Origin: Trichostrongylus colubriformis
Lineage: Eukaryota; Nematoda; Chromadorea; Rhabditida; Trichostrongylidae
Assembly (NCBI GenBank): GCA_963978905.1
Contig: OZ022257.1
Span: forward strand, 9,074,509 to 9,138,508
Reading direction: 5' to 3'
DNA length: 64,000 nucleotides
Positions 21,220-33,580 of this stretch are shown here, one piece after another. Under the pieces are notes generated by a model, which made no database searches, had not been told where the DNA came from, and saw nothing but the letters and a program-made list of their open reading frames with translations. How positions within the stretch are numbered: the first letter of the stretch is position 1; every line of letters begins with the position of its first letter. Made by a program: the position numbers and the translations under genes.

Positions 21220-23017
21220 GGTAGTTTACTTGTGAGAAAGATAGTCGAGATCCGTAACATAGCAGCCGTGAAGCTCCTTTCTGTATATGCACATGTTCCA
21301 ATGTCCGAAAGACTTCAGCTGCTATCAAGTCTAATCAGCCACAGTCGCACTAAAGCAGTCTTCCACTACTCCTTCGGTCAAGCGATTCAGTGTAAGATGT
21401 TTGAAAAAAGAAATCATATTGAGATCTATAGAGTATGAAAGGTGCGTGTCTATTGAAAAAGTTTCAAGTGGATAATTTCTATAATTGCGGTTTCCTAAAG
21501 GTGCAGCAAGGATCTGAGAATTGAGACGATGGGCAAAATCTCGAATTCAGAAGTACGAGATCATAATTAAATGAATATGCCTATTTTGGTTATTACACAC
21601 TGTTTCTACACCTGCCCGAGATGTCAATTTTCTTAAAACTGCGCCCTGAAAGTACCGCTACTAGCGTGCACTACTGCTATTCCATGTGCGTGGCAGTAAA
21701 TGAAAAAATTTGGCGAATTTTCGCGAAAATGAAAGGGTTCTCTCCTTGTGAAGTAAAATGCAGACCGTTTAATAAAAAAAAAGTCGCACAAAAGATGTGA
21801 GATGGACTGCTAAAGGTTGATGAACGGTACCAGGGACGAGGAATATGAACCCTGCCAGGAATAAGGAATGACTAGCAATACGTCTGATAAGCAGTAATAA
21901 GACATGGTAAAAAGGTGAAGAATGGGTACGGATTTGAGTTCTAATGTGAGGCGCTTGTTTATTTCTTTATGGTTCTGGTTCACCTTGGTCCACAGATCTA
22001 AGAACAGCATCACAAAGCAGGACTGGATGTCATTTGCTTGCATACGGAGCCATAAATGCTGAAACTTGCACAGGTCAACAGTTTTGAAGACTGCGCTATT
22101 CGTGATCGCAAAAGAACAGCATGTTCGTTGTGGATTCCAAAGAAGGGATCGCCTTGCATAACGGAACAGCAATCTCGGAATCGTCCAGGAAGTACGAGCT
22201 TGTTGAATCGACTACAACAATGAACTTACGCTGAAACAGTTAGAAAACCTCATAACTTTTCATTTCATTTCAGCTTCCCGGATTTGATCTTTGCTTAAAA
22301 CGGAAGCAGTAAGGAATGATAACTGGAGATGAGGCAACGGCAGAGGTCGCATCATTTTAATAATATCATAATTTGTAATTCCAGCCTCAGCCATGTCAAC
22401 CAGACCAGAATCACGAGCTATTTTATCAACGTTGAAAATAAAGCTTTTTGTTTTCTCAAAAAATCTCCAGCTCTGGTCAGAAAATTGTTCAGCAAATTTG
22501 GAAAACAGATTCGAAATCAGTGTTCGAAAATGCGTCGGACCAAATGTATCACATCCCGAATGTCACTTCGACCTCGGGTCTTTCCCTTATTAGATCCCGC
22601 ACATTTTTTGCTCACTAAGATCATAATCGTTTATCATCAACAATGGTTCCACGGTTGCGGAAGATTCTGCGGATCTCTAAACTTTTTATGCTTTCCTTAG
22701 AAAGGAAAGTTTGGGCCATTCATTGTTTTTGCCCATTCAATCCTACAAACGCTTTTCTGTGGTTCCAGGTTCCATGCAGATATATCCTACATGGTCACGC
22801 AACCGCTGCTCTTGTCGTCAAAAAAGAGCGCACTATAAACGAGAAGCTATATTTTACTTCTTCTAGACTTTTTCAATCTTTCCCTTACCAGTGACTTAGA
22901 AGTAATAAAATAGTGTCTGCGATTATAATCGTTTACCACGCTCACATGATGCGCGGCCCCCAATAAGCAAGAACAGATTAGTTTTCTTCGGAAGACCATA
23001 AGGCGGAACCGATATTT
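21220..23017. other. No recognisable feature
   Basis: ORFs of 120-123 codons at 21810-22172 (-) and 22329-22700 (+) lack any recognisable motif and overlap no repeat seen elsewhere. I do not call them genes. Confidence 0.4.
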
Positions 23018-23574
23018 GAAGACACCATTAGGGGTAATGTGGTGATGGAGAAGTCCCTACAAGAAGTCACTCACATGGTAGTCCTGGGCCTAAGAAGGCT
23101 ACCTGTGGTAAAATCCCGGTGAAAAAGCGTCCCTCCGAGCTGTAGAAACGCCGCAAAACGCCGCAACGCCCATCTGTCCCGCCTCTTGAGAAGTCGATCC
23201 CGCCTCCAGATGACGTGATTCCCGATTGACTGGAATGGTAGCGGCCAAGTAGATGCGGCAGGATCGGAGGTTTTGCGGTGCGCTCTCGCAGTTTTAGCTT
23301 GAAGCTCACTCCAAAAAATAGATGCTGTCGTATTTCCAAACATTCCCTCTTGTTTACTCGGCAACATGCCAATGGAAAACTAGATCAGACTACCCGCCTC
23401 TTGTCGGACAGGTCGTCCGCGTCGAGAATCAACAGTGAGAAGGAGGTCCCATTTCTCGGGTTTTTGACCAATTTCATCCGTTGTTTCTTCACTGTCCTGT
23501 TACTAGGCATCTCGACCTTCACATTCACTACTTCTTTTACTTTTCGCCCGACTTTCCCCTAATGCTGCCTTTAA
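23018..23574 (+). mobile_element. TIR repeat family A, copy 1
   Basis: About 557 bp with inverted ends of the form TTAAAGGCAGCATTAGGGG (left GACACCATTAGGGG, right CCCCTAATGCTGCC). Internal landmarks are GTTTTAGCTTGAAGCTCACT, GATGCTGTCGTATTTCCAAA, GCCAATGGAAAAC and TTTCTCGGGTTTTTGACC. Other copies lie at 28054-28628, 37124-38031 and 50856-51407. No coding is seen. Confidence 0.75.
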
Positions 23575-24558
23575 TCGATGGCTCAACCCTTTCGGTCCTG
23601 GCGGTGCAATTGTCACCATCATATTTAGAGATTCGCATGTTCTAACTGTCCAACCAGTGAAAAAAATAGGAAGGCTGTTCAAAACACTCAGACTTATGTT
23701 CTTCCTGCCGTCTTCACCTTTCGCTAAAGAACGAGTTTCAGAGAACCGACGAGAAACAGACAAAAGAGCCGGAAAGAGTACAAAGGGGGAAAGAAGCGAG
23801 CGACAGGGACGCACATAACGTGGTTGCCGACACTTCTACTGACCACGTATGGGTGTGTGTGTGTGATTAGTTCCGTCGTCACTGTTTGCAGCCTTAGCGC
23901 CTTCTATCCATCTATCTGCCCACTGAAGGGAGTGGACCAGTCCAGCGTGAGTAAGGTATGCTTCTAGTGCTCATTCATAAAGGAACTGATCTATAACTAA
24001 GACGGGTCATGCAAAACTGCAACCCTTTGGCGCCATCCGCTTCACAGTAACTGGATCTCACCTACGCCAATAAATCCTCTTCTCCTCCTGGAGAATAGAA
24101 ATTGCGTGACAAACTGAAAAACCTTATCAGGGTTCATACTGTGCGCCAGCAGGGCGTGGTTGCGTTCACAGACAGCGAGGCGGAGTGGCACGGAGGCCTC
24201 GGCTCCACGGAAAAACTCACCGGCGCGTGCTAGGTGACGTCACAGCCACCGCGCGGCGCGATGGTAAGCGGTGGCCTGCGGTCATACCATTGTACTCCAG
24301 TGAGAGTAACCTTATTGGTGCCAAAAGATCAGGTAAAATAGCGCCGGACGCCTTGACAATGAAATGAAGCCCTCAACCTCCCAACTATATTAGCACACGA
24401 CTTTTTATAAGGGCCCTTGAGCATCTCCCACAGTACCAATTCGCCGCGTCCTGTGTGGAATTTCATCCGATGCGGCAACTCGCGCTGATGGCGTTGCAAG
24501 TGCGACACCACATTGCGAAATCTTGGCCTAAACGATGTACACACGGTGAACTAAAGGT
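23575..24558. other. No gene; partial MITE end near 24130
   Basis: A (GT)n run lies at 23851-23863. GGGTTCATACTGTGCGCC near 24131 resembles one end of the GTTCATACTTTGCG MITE family without a clear partner. Confidence 0.4.
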
Positions 24559-25454
24559 GGGCTACACTGTGGGTGCTGACTATCTTTGGGTTCTCCAAGT
24601 AAGGAAGCGGTACATAATGAGCTCACAAAATGATAAAGGTTGAAACATCCTAAAAAGAACTTCTGATTATATTGCACTGTTATCAAGCATTAGGAGAAAA
24701 GAAGTAACATAGTTAGATCGAAATGTGAAGGCAAGCACGGAAGAATAAAACGGAAATAATCTATCAAGTGAGTTGGGGTCGGAATTCCTGTTTTCAGTCG
24801 AGTTAAATTAAAGAGGGTGGGAATAAAAATTCATTCAAAACAAGTGAATTTCCGTTGAGTGTGCGCTTCGATGTGAAGGACGTTTCTGTAACAAAAGGGG
24901 GTGTCGAAATGAAAGTGCAAAGTGAATCGGACGAGTCAACGGGTAAATGTGGTCACACGCTCACCGATGTTGATGGTCAGGGTTGTTGATGGAGCGTAAT
25001 AAATCTGGGCTACACTGTGGGTGCTGACTATCTTTGGGTTCTCCAAGTAAGGAAGCGGTACATAATGAGCTCACAAAATGATAAAGGTTGAAACATCCTA
25101 AAAAGAACTTCTGATTATATTGCACTGTTATCAAGCATTAGGAGAAAAGAAGTAACATAGTTAGATCGAAATGTGAAGGCAAGCACGGAAGAATAAAACG
25201 GAAATAATCTATCAAGTGAGTTGGGGTCGGAATTCCTGTTTTCAGTCGAGTTAAATTAAAGAGGGTGGGAATAAAAATTCATTCAAAACAAGTGAATTTC
25301 CGTTGAGTGTGCGCTTCGATGTGAAGGACGTTTCTGTAACAAAAGGGGGTGTCGAAATGAAAGTGCAAAGTGAATCGGACGAGTCAACGGATAAATGTGG
25401 TCACACGCTCACCGATGTTGATGGTCAGGGTTGTTGATGGAGCGTAATAAATCT
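24559..25454. repeat. 448-bp direct tandem duplication, nearly identical
   Basis: Positions 24559-25006 and 25007-25454 match base for base in step, with one difference noticed (GGGTAAATG versus GGATAAATG). The junction is AATCT|GGGCTACACTG. The near identity means a recent duplication or an assembly overlap artefact. Confidence 0.95.
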
Positions 25455-25904
25455 TCGCCGATGATCACCTATAGTTTCTTGAAATGAAGCGAGGCGAAAA
25501 CGGGTGGCCTAGTAACCCTTTCAGAAAGATCTCCGCATCGTTAGGGAACGGAATTGACCTTGTCCAGTATGTATAAATAACTCATAGTAATACCGTTACC
25601 TATATTTTTTATATGGGTAACCTGTTAGCCTTTTAAGGGAAGGTATCGTTTATATTTCAGTATTTCTGGTTGGTAGTCTCTTCCGATGTTTCACGGAATA
25701 AAATGATAAAAAATTCTTTTCTTTTTCCTCTCTCCTTGCAGCTTTCTTGTTATTGCTATTATGTTCTTAATAGTGTAATTTTTTGTGTTCAGTTTATTCC
25801 ATTTTGCTGTCTACTACGTTGCATTTGAGTATGTCACCTTTTTCTACTTGGGTACACTCGCGTCAGTGTATTCATATGAAAAAAAATAAATAAAAAGGAC
25901 GAAG
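25455..25904. other. No recognisable feature
   Basis: AT-rich sequence ending in an A-rich tract (AAAAAAAATAAATAAAAA, about 25879-25896) that borders the SINE-like repeat. Confidence 0.5.
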
Positions 25905-26205
25905 ATTTTGGCGTTAATCAAACCTTTCTGTGGGATGCGCCGCGCATTCTACTTCCATTCAGGATCGTGGTAGCAGGTGAATGCAGCTTGGCTCCCACAA
26001 TGAGTTGCGAGGGCCTGCAGATGTACAAGTCAAGGCTCTCACCACCCAAACGAGTCTGGTACCACTTCACATATCCGGGGGATGCAACACTTGACTGACT
26101 TGCACGGGCGCTGATGCAGGATTTGATCTCGCACCATGAGAGTGGCAGTATACGACACCTGTCACTACACCACCTCCACCCTCATTTACGGAATAGAACA
26201 CTCTT
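25905..26205 (-). mobile_element. Second SINE-like family, copy 1
   Basis: About 300 bp shared with 31027-31325. On the - strand it has GTGTAGTGACAGG (box A-like) and, about 40 bases on, GATCAAATCCTG (box B-like), consistent with a tRNA-derived head. Shared interior blocks include GATTTTGGCGTTAATCAA and CGCGCATTCTACTTCCATTC on the + strand. Diverged. Confidence 0.5.
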
Positions 26206-26822
26206 ATCCATTTAGCCACCTGGTGATTCATGTGACGTGCCTGAAATGAAACCTTGAAAAGTGATCAATATGTCTCCGATTGACTTCCGAAATTTTAACG
26301 CGGTGTTTTTTTAGTGCCCGATTAGATCCGCAAAATCGCCGTTCTAACGTTTGCAACAGGAATTGGGGAAAGAAAGGTGACAGTGGGTGTTCTTATGCGG
26401 AACGGGGTTCGTTCATCATGAAGACTACAATATCAAAAACAGCCCGTAACTAAACGTTTTTCTTGCAAGTCATACATTGTTCTCGAGTGGTGGGTTTGAA
26501 TAAAGGATAACTTTGCATGGGAACACGTGCCATAACGGATACGCGAAAAATTTGGTTTTCATTTGAAATTGTGCTGACAAATGTCCATTTGCGGAATAAA
26601 AAACGTTTTGCAACATGACTATACTGAAGAAGTGTGGTAGCAATAATGCGACCGTAGTAGAAATCGAAATTCCATAGAACCAATCTTTCTTGGCGATGCG
26701 CAATCAGTGGTCAGCCATTGCAAATACAAGAGTATTTCGGATACAAATCAATAATGTCGATTTTGAACTAATTTTATTCACTTCACTCTTTTTGTGTGTC
26801 AGCAAAACTTTCTGCGTATGTA
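26206..26822. other. No recognisable feature
   Basis: No gene or shared repeat is supported. Confidence 0.45.
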
Positions 26823-27041
26823 CCCTTATGTCAGTATTTCGCACCGCGACATGTCGCTAGCGAAGCAATGCGGACGAGCTGAAGGCGCCATGTTGTTGGG
26901 TCCCGAAGCGATTACAAGTCAACATGTCGCGCCCCTAGCATTACCGTGTAATCATTCTTAGGCCCAACTACCGCAACGCGCATTGCTCGCACACACTGCA
27001 TAGCACGCCGCTCATCGTCGTGCGAAATCCTGACATAAGGG
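26823..27041. mobile_element. 219-bp TA-flanked MITE, copy 1
   Basis: Inverted ends CCCTTATGTCAGTATTTCG and CCCTTATGTCAGGATTTCG lie between TA dinucleotides (26821-26822 and 27042-27043). The interior GTTGTTGGGTCCCGAAGCGA matches the copy at 46404-46622, which is exactly the same length. Confidence 0.85.
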
Positions 27042-27243
27042 TACGCACCCCAAATTTCTCACGGAGTTGAGCACCCGGTAGCTTAGCCGGTGCCTTATTC
27101 TGTTTGCTGGTTTTCATCCAACAAAGGTTCCAAGCTTTCGGAGCTTAGGAGCGTTTCCTAATCATCACTCGATTTTCGTTGTTTTTTTGAATGTTTTTTG
27201 AGCAGATTTTTGGTCTTTGAATCTAGAAATTATGATTTTGTAT

Positions 27244-27450
27244 CAGGTTGTAAGGAAAGTTTTGGTCGATTCTGGCACTTATAATTTTGAAAATCACAAC
27301 TCGGCGCAGACTGCATCTTTTCTTCCAAAATAAGCACCACTCGATTCGCTACGCTTTTGGCAACATTATGCATACCCGAATATTCCAAATGGATGAAGGC
27401 TGACGGTTTGTATCGTGCGAAATCAAAAAAAAAAGTCACCTCCAATCATG
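27244..27450 (+). mobile_element. Truncated copy of the 44.5-kb mariner-end family
   Basis: AGGTTGTAAGGAAAGTTTTGG followed by ACAACTCGGCGCAGACTGCAT, ACATTATGCATACC and CGAAATCAAAAAA matches the left 200 bp of the element at 44514-45393 in order. No right end is present. Confidence 0.6.
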
Positions 27451-28053
27451 TGCACGGTTAACCAGTTGTGTAAGTCCGATACCGGATTCACATCTAATTG
27501 AAGAACGAGTGAAACGAAGCGAGTAAAGACGCCCTTTTGGCAAAAAATCGCGCGCATCACAGCGACAACAATTTTTACCGGCCGGGGCGTCGTATAGCAA
27601 TGGGCTGGCTCGTGCCGTGAGGATCTAATAGAGATACACGTGGATGTGCCAAATTTTTTGTCTGTTCGCACAAATATCTAATCAATCTATTATAGAATTA
27701 TAGGGAGTTCTTTAAAATATCAAATCCATGGTTGGCGGAATGGACACTTGGTAGGCAAGCAATGGAAAACTGATAAATTGGAACGCGGCCCAGGAGAAAG
27801 TCCTTTGGAACAAGCTCTTTCGCAGCTTCCTTAGCGCTCATTTTCCTTGTCTAGACCGTCTTAATTTCCTTGGCTGAAGGCAATGAGGATTTGAAAAATC
27901 ATGTAATTTAGGAAAGGAAGGTCAAATTTGGTAAAAAGTGACACGACATCTCGATCAATCAATTCTAGGACTGGATCTCGTTGAAGATATCGGAACCAAG
28001 TTCGAGAAACATGGTTGATTGATTTTCCCGAAACGGAGTTTATCTTTAATTCG
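27451..28053. other. No recognisable feature
   Basis: No gene or shared repeat is supported. Confidence 0.45.
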
Positions 28054-28628
28054 AAGGCAGCGATAGGGGAAATTCGGACGAACAGTAAAAAAATGCAGTG
28101 ATGTGGAAGTCGAGATGTTTAGTGTAATACGATGGTGAAGAATAACCGGGAGGAAATGGGCCAAAGACCCGAAAGATAGTAGGGTCCTTTCCTCATCCAT
28201 TGGCTAGTTTTCCATTGGCATGTTGCCAACTAGAAACAAGGGGTTGTTTGGAAATACGACAGCATCTATTTTCTGGAGTGTGCTTCAAGCTAAAACTGCG
28301 AAAGCGCGGTGCAATACTCTCGATCCTGCCGCATCCCCTTTGCCATTCTGACCATAGCCAACCAGGAATCACCTGGAGGCAGGATGTGTCGTCCAAAGAG
28401 GTGACCTGTTAACCGTTGCACCGTTGCTGCAGCTCGGGAACGCACTTGACTGGACGCAGGATGTGTCGTCCAAAGAGGTGAGCTGTTCACCGTTGCACCG
28501 TTGCTGCAGCTCGGGAACGCACTTGACGGGGATTTCGCCATAAATAAGCTTCTTAGGCCCACAGCTACCACGTGAGTGACTTCTTTTAGGATTTTTCAAT
28601 AACAAAGTTATCCCTAATGTTGCCTTCA
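28054..28628 (-). mobile_element. TIR repeat family A, copy 2 (reverse), with internal duplication
   Basis: Reverse-oriented relative of 23018-23574: left end GAAGGCAGCGATAGGGGAA, right end TATCCCTAATGTTGCCTTC. A direct duplication of about 76 bp occupies 28375-28526 (GCAGGATGTGTCGTCCAAAG appears twice), which accounts for its greater length. Confidence 0.72.
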
Positions 28629-28630
28629 AT

Positions 28631-28850
28631 AGCCGGTTTGGTCAGTTTTTGTCGACTAGACTTACCACTCTAGCAGACTGAAAGTTGACCCCATTCCAGG
28701 AAAGCAAAAAATGCAAAAATTGCACATAGATAGAGCAGATAAATTCCTTTTGGATGATATGTAATATGCTGAACAGGCTTGTGGCTTTATAGAAAAAATT
28801 TTTCCTTGAAAAGAGGCAGCATCACTATTGGAATGATTTTATACATATTA
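28631..28850. repeat. Half copy of the foldback family
   Basis: ATAGCCGGTTTGGTCAG, CCCCATTCCAGG and GGATGATATGTAATATGCTG match the right arm of the element ending at 12269 and the arm near 52669-52874. Confidence 0.6.
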
Positions 28851-30289
28851 TTGGATACTAAATATGCAAACGGCGAAGAAACACCTTCCACCATTGATCT
28901 TCAGACAGTTGTTTATAAATGGCATTCAGTGAAGTATAGATTGAAGAGATTGTGACAAAACGAGCAAAGTAGAGTGTTTTGTGGAGCAGATAAATCTCTT
29001 TCAGATGATATACATATAACAAAATTTTGTTCCTTTTGTGAGGGTAGACGTGATCGTTCCTTTAGGCTAACCCTGACGAGCGACTATTGTACCGATGTTT
29101 CTTACTAAACTTATTGCCACCCCAAACAAACTGAAACTCACAAGACTTTGAAAAAAGAAGAAAAAAAGAAAAAAAAAGAAACTGAAGCTTGTCAGATAGG
29201 GAAGAACTTCTGACAGTTGTGTGTACACAGTTGTCGTTTGAAGGTCAGTCCTCAATCCCATGTGCATCCAGGCATTCCTTTCGTGACTTGATTTGTTAGT
29301 TACTTTTCTCTTCGTTTCCTTGTTCATTGCCTGGTCTAACCATTGTTTCTAATCTTTCCTTTTATTTTTCACCATTTCTAACAATACCTTTGTTTTCGTT
29401 AACAACTTACTCAATGGTGAGCCTCCGGGTGTTAAGAAAACACCGTGGCTCATCTGAGTTAGGAGGCGAAACAAGCCACTTAAATCTTTCTTAAATCTGA
29501 ATTGTAATATCCAAACAATTTCCCCCTTTTCCCCTTTTTCTTGTTTCATTTGTGAGAGAGATAATCAACGGCTGATTCTACCCTTGAAGTGATTCACACT
29601 GCTGTCCCTGTGTTGGGATCACCGTGGTTGCCTGGAAGTGAGATCTGGTGTTGATAATCGAATTAAAGAGACAAATGTTAGAAGAAACCCGTGACACTCT
29701 TCAATACTACCTTCAAAGACATCCCCAAAATTTTGTAGAACTGTAGAACAAATGAATCGAAGTGATGGAATATGATATTCCACAGCCACTTATCCTCGCA
29801 GCCTTACCATCCCTCAAGGGTATGAGATGCCATCGATCACACGACTTTTCTATGAGCCGTAGCCCGCCTCTCTTAGTGTTAGAGCACTAGTGGGCACATC
29901 GGATTTCTATTTCCTGCAAGGTCCCTCGCCTTTCGACTGAGCTTGAGATTTTTGGTTTTTGACATGTCGTTTATCCTTTCAGAAAGAGGAAGATGGGTGG
30001 TAGTGGAACTTCGTTCAACACCATTTTTCGGGAAGCACTACATCCAAGTAAGAGTGCGTGCGGACCGCATTGCATGTCCTATTCATAGATGAAATCAAAA
30101 TTCTGTAATCTCGGCCACCGCAGGAAATAACTTCGGCCGCCATTGCGAATAAGAACAATATTTCAGCTGTAAATTTCAGCCACGTCCGCATTAGACTTGA
30201 TAACAATGGAATGTGCTGATCACCATCCTTTGCACAGTGAAGTTTGAAGATTATTTTTTCAAGGATTTTGAGCTAATGAAGGTATATTA
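28851..30289. other. No recognisable feature
   Basis: A purine-rich run (about 29148-29181) and short ORFs only. Confidence 0.45.
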
Positions 30290-30670
30290 AGTTATTGGCA
30301 AAAGTTTTGATGTGGGAGAGGACTCGAATCCACACTCCATTTTCTTTTTACATATGTGGCAGTCTATTCCAGTACCGAGATCCCTTTCACCCTAACTCTG
30401 CTTCTTACTGGTGGCTGAGGAATGACGAAATGGTGCTCTGTACAACCATTTCACAGCGCTAGATAGGGCGTGGCCTACGGACCTGGGTGAGAGCGTGACG
30501 GGGTAAGAGAGTTTGGTACAATCTCACCCAAGTCCCTAGGCCACACCCTATCTAGCTCTGTGAAATGGGCTGTAGTAAATCAGCACATATGCCTGGAAAG
30601 CGTGGGAGCGGGTTCGAGTCGTCCCCTCCAAAGCTGTTACCTATAACTCAGCATACTTATGAAAGCTTTC
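30290..30670. mobile_element. tRNA-like SINE relative with a strong central hairpin
   Basis: Both halves contain tRNA-like blocks in opposite orientation: GACTCGAATCCACACTCCAT near 30330 and CACATATGCCTGGAAAGCG...GGTTCGAGTC near 30585-30620. A hairpin of about 48-bp arms (about 30446-30493 and 30521-30569; TAGATAGGGCGTGGCC with GGCCACACCCTATCTA) sits between them. This suggests a head-to-head SINE pair or a SINE-bounded foldback. Confidence 0.55.
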
Positions 30671-31026
30671 GCATCGCTAGCAAATGTCAGCGATCAACAA
30701 AAATCAAAACATCGAAAACTCTGAGTCACATTTAAGTGATCTCCTTTTCATTACAATTTTCTCTGCTATGCCAGCGCGGTCGCCATGGAACTTTTACAGA
30801 CGACCTGACGTTTCGATCAGATCGTCTTCCTCGAAGGCTCAGTCCATCACTGCGAAAGCAGAACGCTGCCACTTCAGAAAAAAATTGGAATCTCATTTTC
30901 GTTCATTTTCGACCCACATAAACCTGTATTACTATATCAGTCACTGCTACAAGACGAGCTTCTGAGGTTTGAGTACATTTGATAATCTTTTTTCATCCCA
31001 TTATCAAACGAAGGAGAATTTTAAAG

Positions 31027-31325
31027 GATGAAGGGTGAAGTTTTTGGCGTCAATCAATCCCTTGTTGCGATGAGTCGCGCATTCTATTTCTATTCAGCAT
31101 CTATAATGGCATTTGCATGCAATTTGACCCATATAATGAGTTGCGGGAGCCACGCGATGTGCATGTTAGAGCTTTCACCCTCACACGAGTCTGGCACTAA
31201 TTCACCTATCTTGGAAGGATGGGAGCCATGGTTGGCGTGGTTGTGCGCACTGTCGCGGAATTTGATTCACTCATTATGAGAGTAGGAGTACGCGCAACCT
31301 GTCACTACACCATGTCGGCCCTGTG
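31027..31325 (-). mobile_element. Second SINE-like family, copy 2
   Basis: Matches 25905-26205 in order: GAAGTTTTTGGCGTCAATCA, CGCGCATTCTATTTCTATTC, AATGAGTTGCGGGAG, ATTATGAGAGTAGGAGTACG, CCTGTCACTACACCA. No coding is seen. Confidence 0.5.
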
Positions 31326-32304
31326 GGAGTGTTATGCTAATTGATGGCCCTTCAATGCATTTTGGCAAAACATGTTATGCATGCCCATTGCATGAATGCC
31401 ATATTCGCCATAGATATCATGTTTGCGCCGGCCCTTCTAATGCATTCATTTCGGCTGCAAAGTGATCATTTGCCTTCATATAGCACACAAACACTATGAA
31501 TTTATTAATATTTTACATTCCTTAGCCAATTTAAGGCACGTGCTAAACATCAGCTTTCATAAGTTCACCTTCAATAAGTCCTTTATGTTGAGATTAGTCA
31601 CGAATCGAAAAGTCCGCTTGACATGACATCCTAAACATTAATGCAGAATTGCCTTTTGAAAACGAAAAATCACTGTAAAAACTGTACGCTACATCTTAAA
31701 GCACTTGCGAAGTATCCTTATCGATTTCATTAGTAAAGTTCCAGTTTGAGAAGTCTTTTCCTTAAAAACATCTACGGATTCAGGACTCTCGATCTGGTTT
31801 ATGCGTGCAACTCCAGAGTGCTCTGCTCTGTAAAAGTAACTTTTGTCAATTATGAACCGCCGTTTTCCGTTCCGACCTCAAGGATATATGTAGTAGGATA
31901 CAGACTTGTATGAGTACAAGAACAATTTTATACCTGAAATTTAGTGTGGGTACTGTGAGTACTACTGAATGCTTCCAATGGATTTTTTGAGTTCTCCTAG
32001 TTTTTTTTCTGAAGTCTCCAGGACACAATATTTGCATGCCTCCCGTAACTCATTCTATGGCCGAAATATTCATTGCACATCGTGATAATATGGAGAATGC
32101 ATGGCGTATTCCTTGAAGAATTGACGTGCATGAATGCACACTGCTTGCTGGTGATATTCCTGAATAATTTTTAAAAGGCTCCTCTATTATCTCAAGGTTT
32201 TCCTTTTACTAAAATTTTACATTTATACTAGTGTTTCATCTCTTGAGGTCAAGTAAAAGTCTCGCGTAGCTTTGAGCAGTTCCACTGATTGGTTCTGTAC
32301 TGTC
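31326..32304. other. No recognisable feature
   Basis: No gene or shared repeat is supported. Confidence 0.45.
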
Positions 32305-32482
32305 AGGCCACGTTCATACTTTGCGCCGGCAGGGAGTAATTGCTTTACAGGCAGCGAGGCAGTGTGGCACGGGGGAGGTGCAGAGACGACGCAGGCAACG
32401 AGACGAGTTAACACATGCTGAGACACAGATACACTCAGCTACGCCCTGTTGCCGGTACCGCAAAGTATGAACGCGGCCTTAA
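32305..32482. mobile_element. Short TIR MITE (GGCCGCGTTCATACTTTGCG family)
   Basis: Left end AGGCCACGTTCATACTTTGCG and right end CGCAAAGTATGAACGCGGCC are inverted. The GC-rich interior (GGCAGCGAGGCAGTGTGGCACG) is shared with 53682-53851. Confidence 0.72.
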
Positions 32483-33351
32483 ACAAATTTGCCACATTTC
32501 AGGCCTAACGAAGGCTAATAATAAGCATAGAAATGTTGCAGTACTTTTCAGAAAACTTTTGAGACTTCCTACTGAGTTTTTTTTTGAATGAACTGTTTGA
32601 TTAGAACATCATATGAGCTCAAAATTCCATTCGAAAACTTCCATTACGGGAACAGCTGGCCATTCACCCACTGAATTGAACCATGTGAAGATCGTGAAGG
32701 CTAGAAAGATGTAACATCTCTGGATTGAGCAAAGAATTTGAGTGACGAAAGGAAATCGCTGCATGTCGGGGGCACTGCCATTTTGGACGGCGAGAATTTT
32801 CGATAATATAAACGCGCGCCTGAGTTCGATAAGATCCCGCCTGCTTTTTTCGCATGACTCATTTGTGATATCGACCGCCTTCCAAAATCTTTCGAAAGTC
32901 ATCTTTGAGCTCTTTCCACTCTTTCGAATTGCAGAGTCAGTGTTCATTGTTCTGTGGAAAGCGTAGAACCCATATTATACTCAGTTTAAATCGGACCTTT
33001 CCTGGCTTGTGTCACCTATCTAGCGCAGTATGGAATGGAAACTTTTGATTGCTATTTAGCCCATACATTGACTTCAGGGCCCAGCCGATGAACAGGTCGG
33101 CAGTGACAAGGATTCGGACACCGGAAGCCTTCTGGCGCTTCTTATCAAAAGGCTCCTTATCAACTCTTGATGTGGTTTACACACCACTTATGTAACCGTT
33201 TATGTTTTCGCTTTCTTCGGGCGGGTTCGAAGTACGCTAAGGAGTACGCTAAGATGAGCAAAAGAGTTCCTATCTCTCATTAACTCCCAGCTTTCAGAAG
33301 AGAAGTATCTCACTATCTCAAAGACTCGAGCTAGTTAATCCCACCGATATC
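32483..33351. other. No recognisable feature
   Basis: A 112-codon ORF at 32609-32947 (-) has ordinary composition but no motif I can name; unsupported. Confidence 0.4.
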
Positions 33352-33580
33352 AAATCTGCTTCTGTTTTTTGTAAGTTTATTCAGGGTTGTTCCTCAACTC
33401 TCTCAATGCTTGCTGCTTGTTAACGTTTTATTTGTTTGGGTCGTTTTGCTATTTCTTTGTAGTTTTTTCACTTAGTAATCGTTCCAACTTGCTGTTTACT
33501 TGGTGACGTTGGTAATTTGTATATCATGGTCCACCCGCATGTTCTTTGAGCATGTAATAAATGTTAAATGTTAAATGTTC
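33352..33580 (+). repeat. Possible LINE 3' end with heptamer tail
   Basis: T-rich sequence ends in AGCATGTAATAAATGTTAAA followed by more TGTTAAA-type heptamers (about 33556-33578). An AATAAA signal directly before a short microsatellite tail is typical of non-LTR retrotransposon 3' ends. No coding precedes it, so this is inference. Confidence 0.35.

Noticed and set aside
32609..32947. 112-codon frame on the - strand with ordinary amino-acid composition
   Set aside because: No motif, start context or splice evidence to call it a gene.
33352..33580. Full LINE element
   Set aside because: Only a tail-like end is visible and no coding remnant precedes it, so only a possible 3' end is reported.
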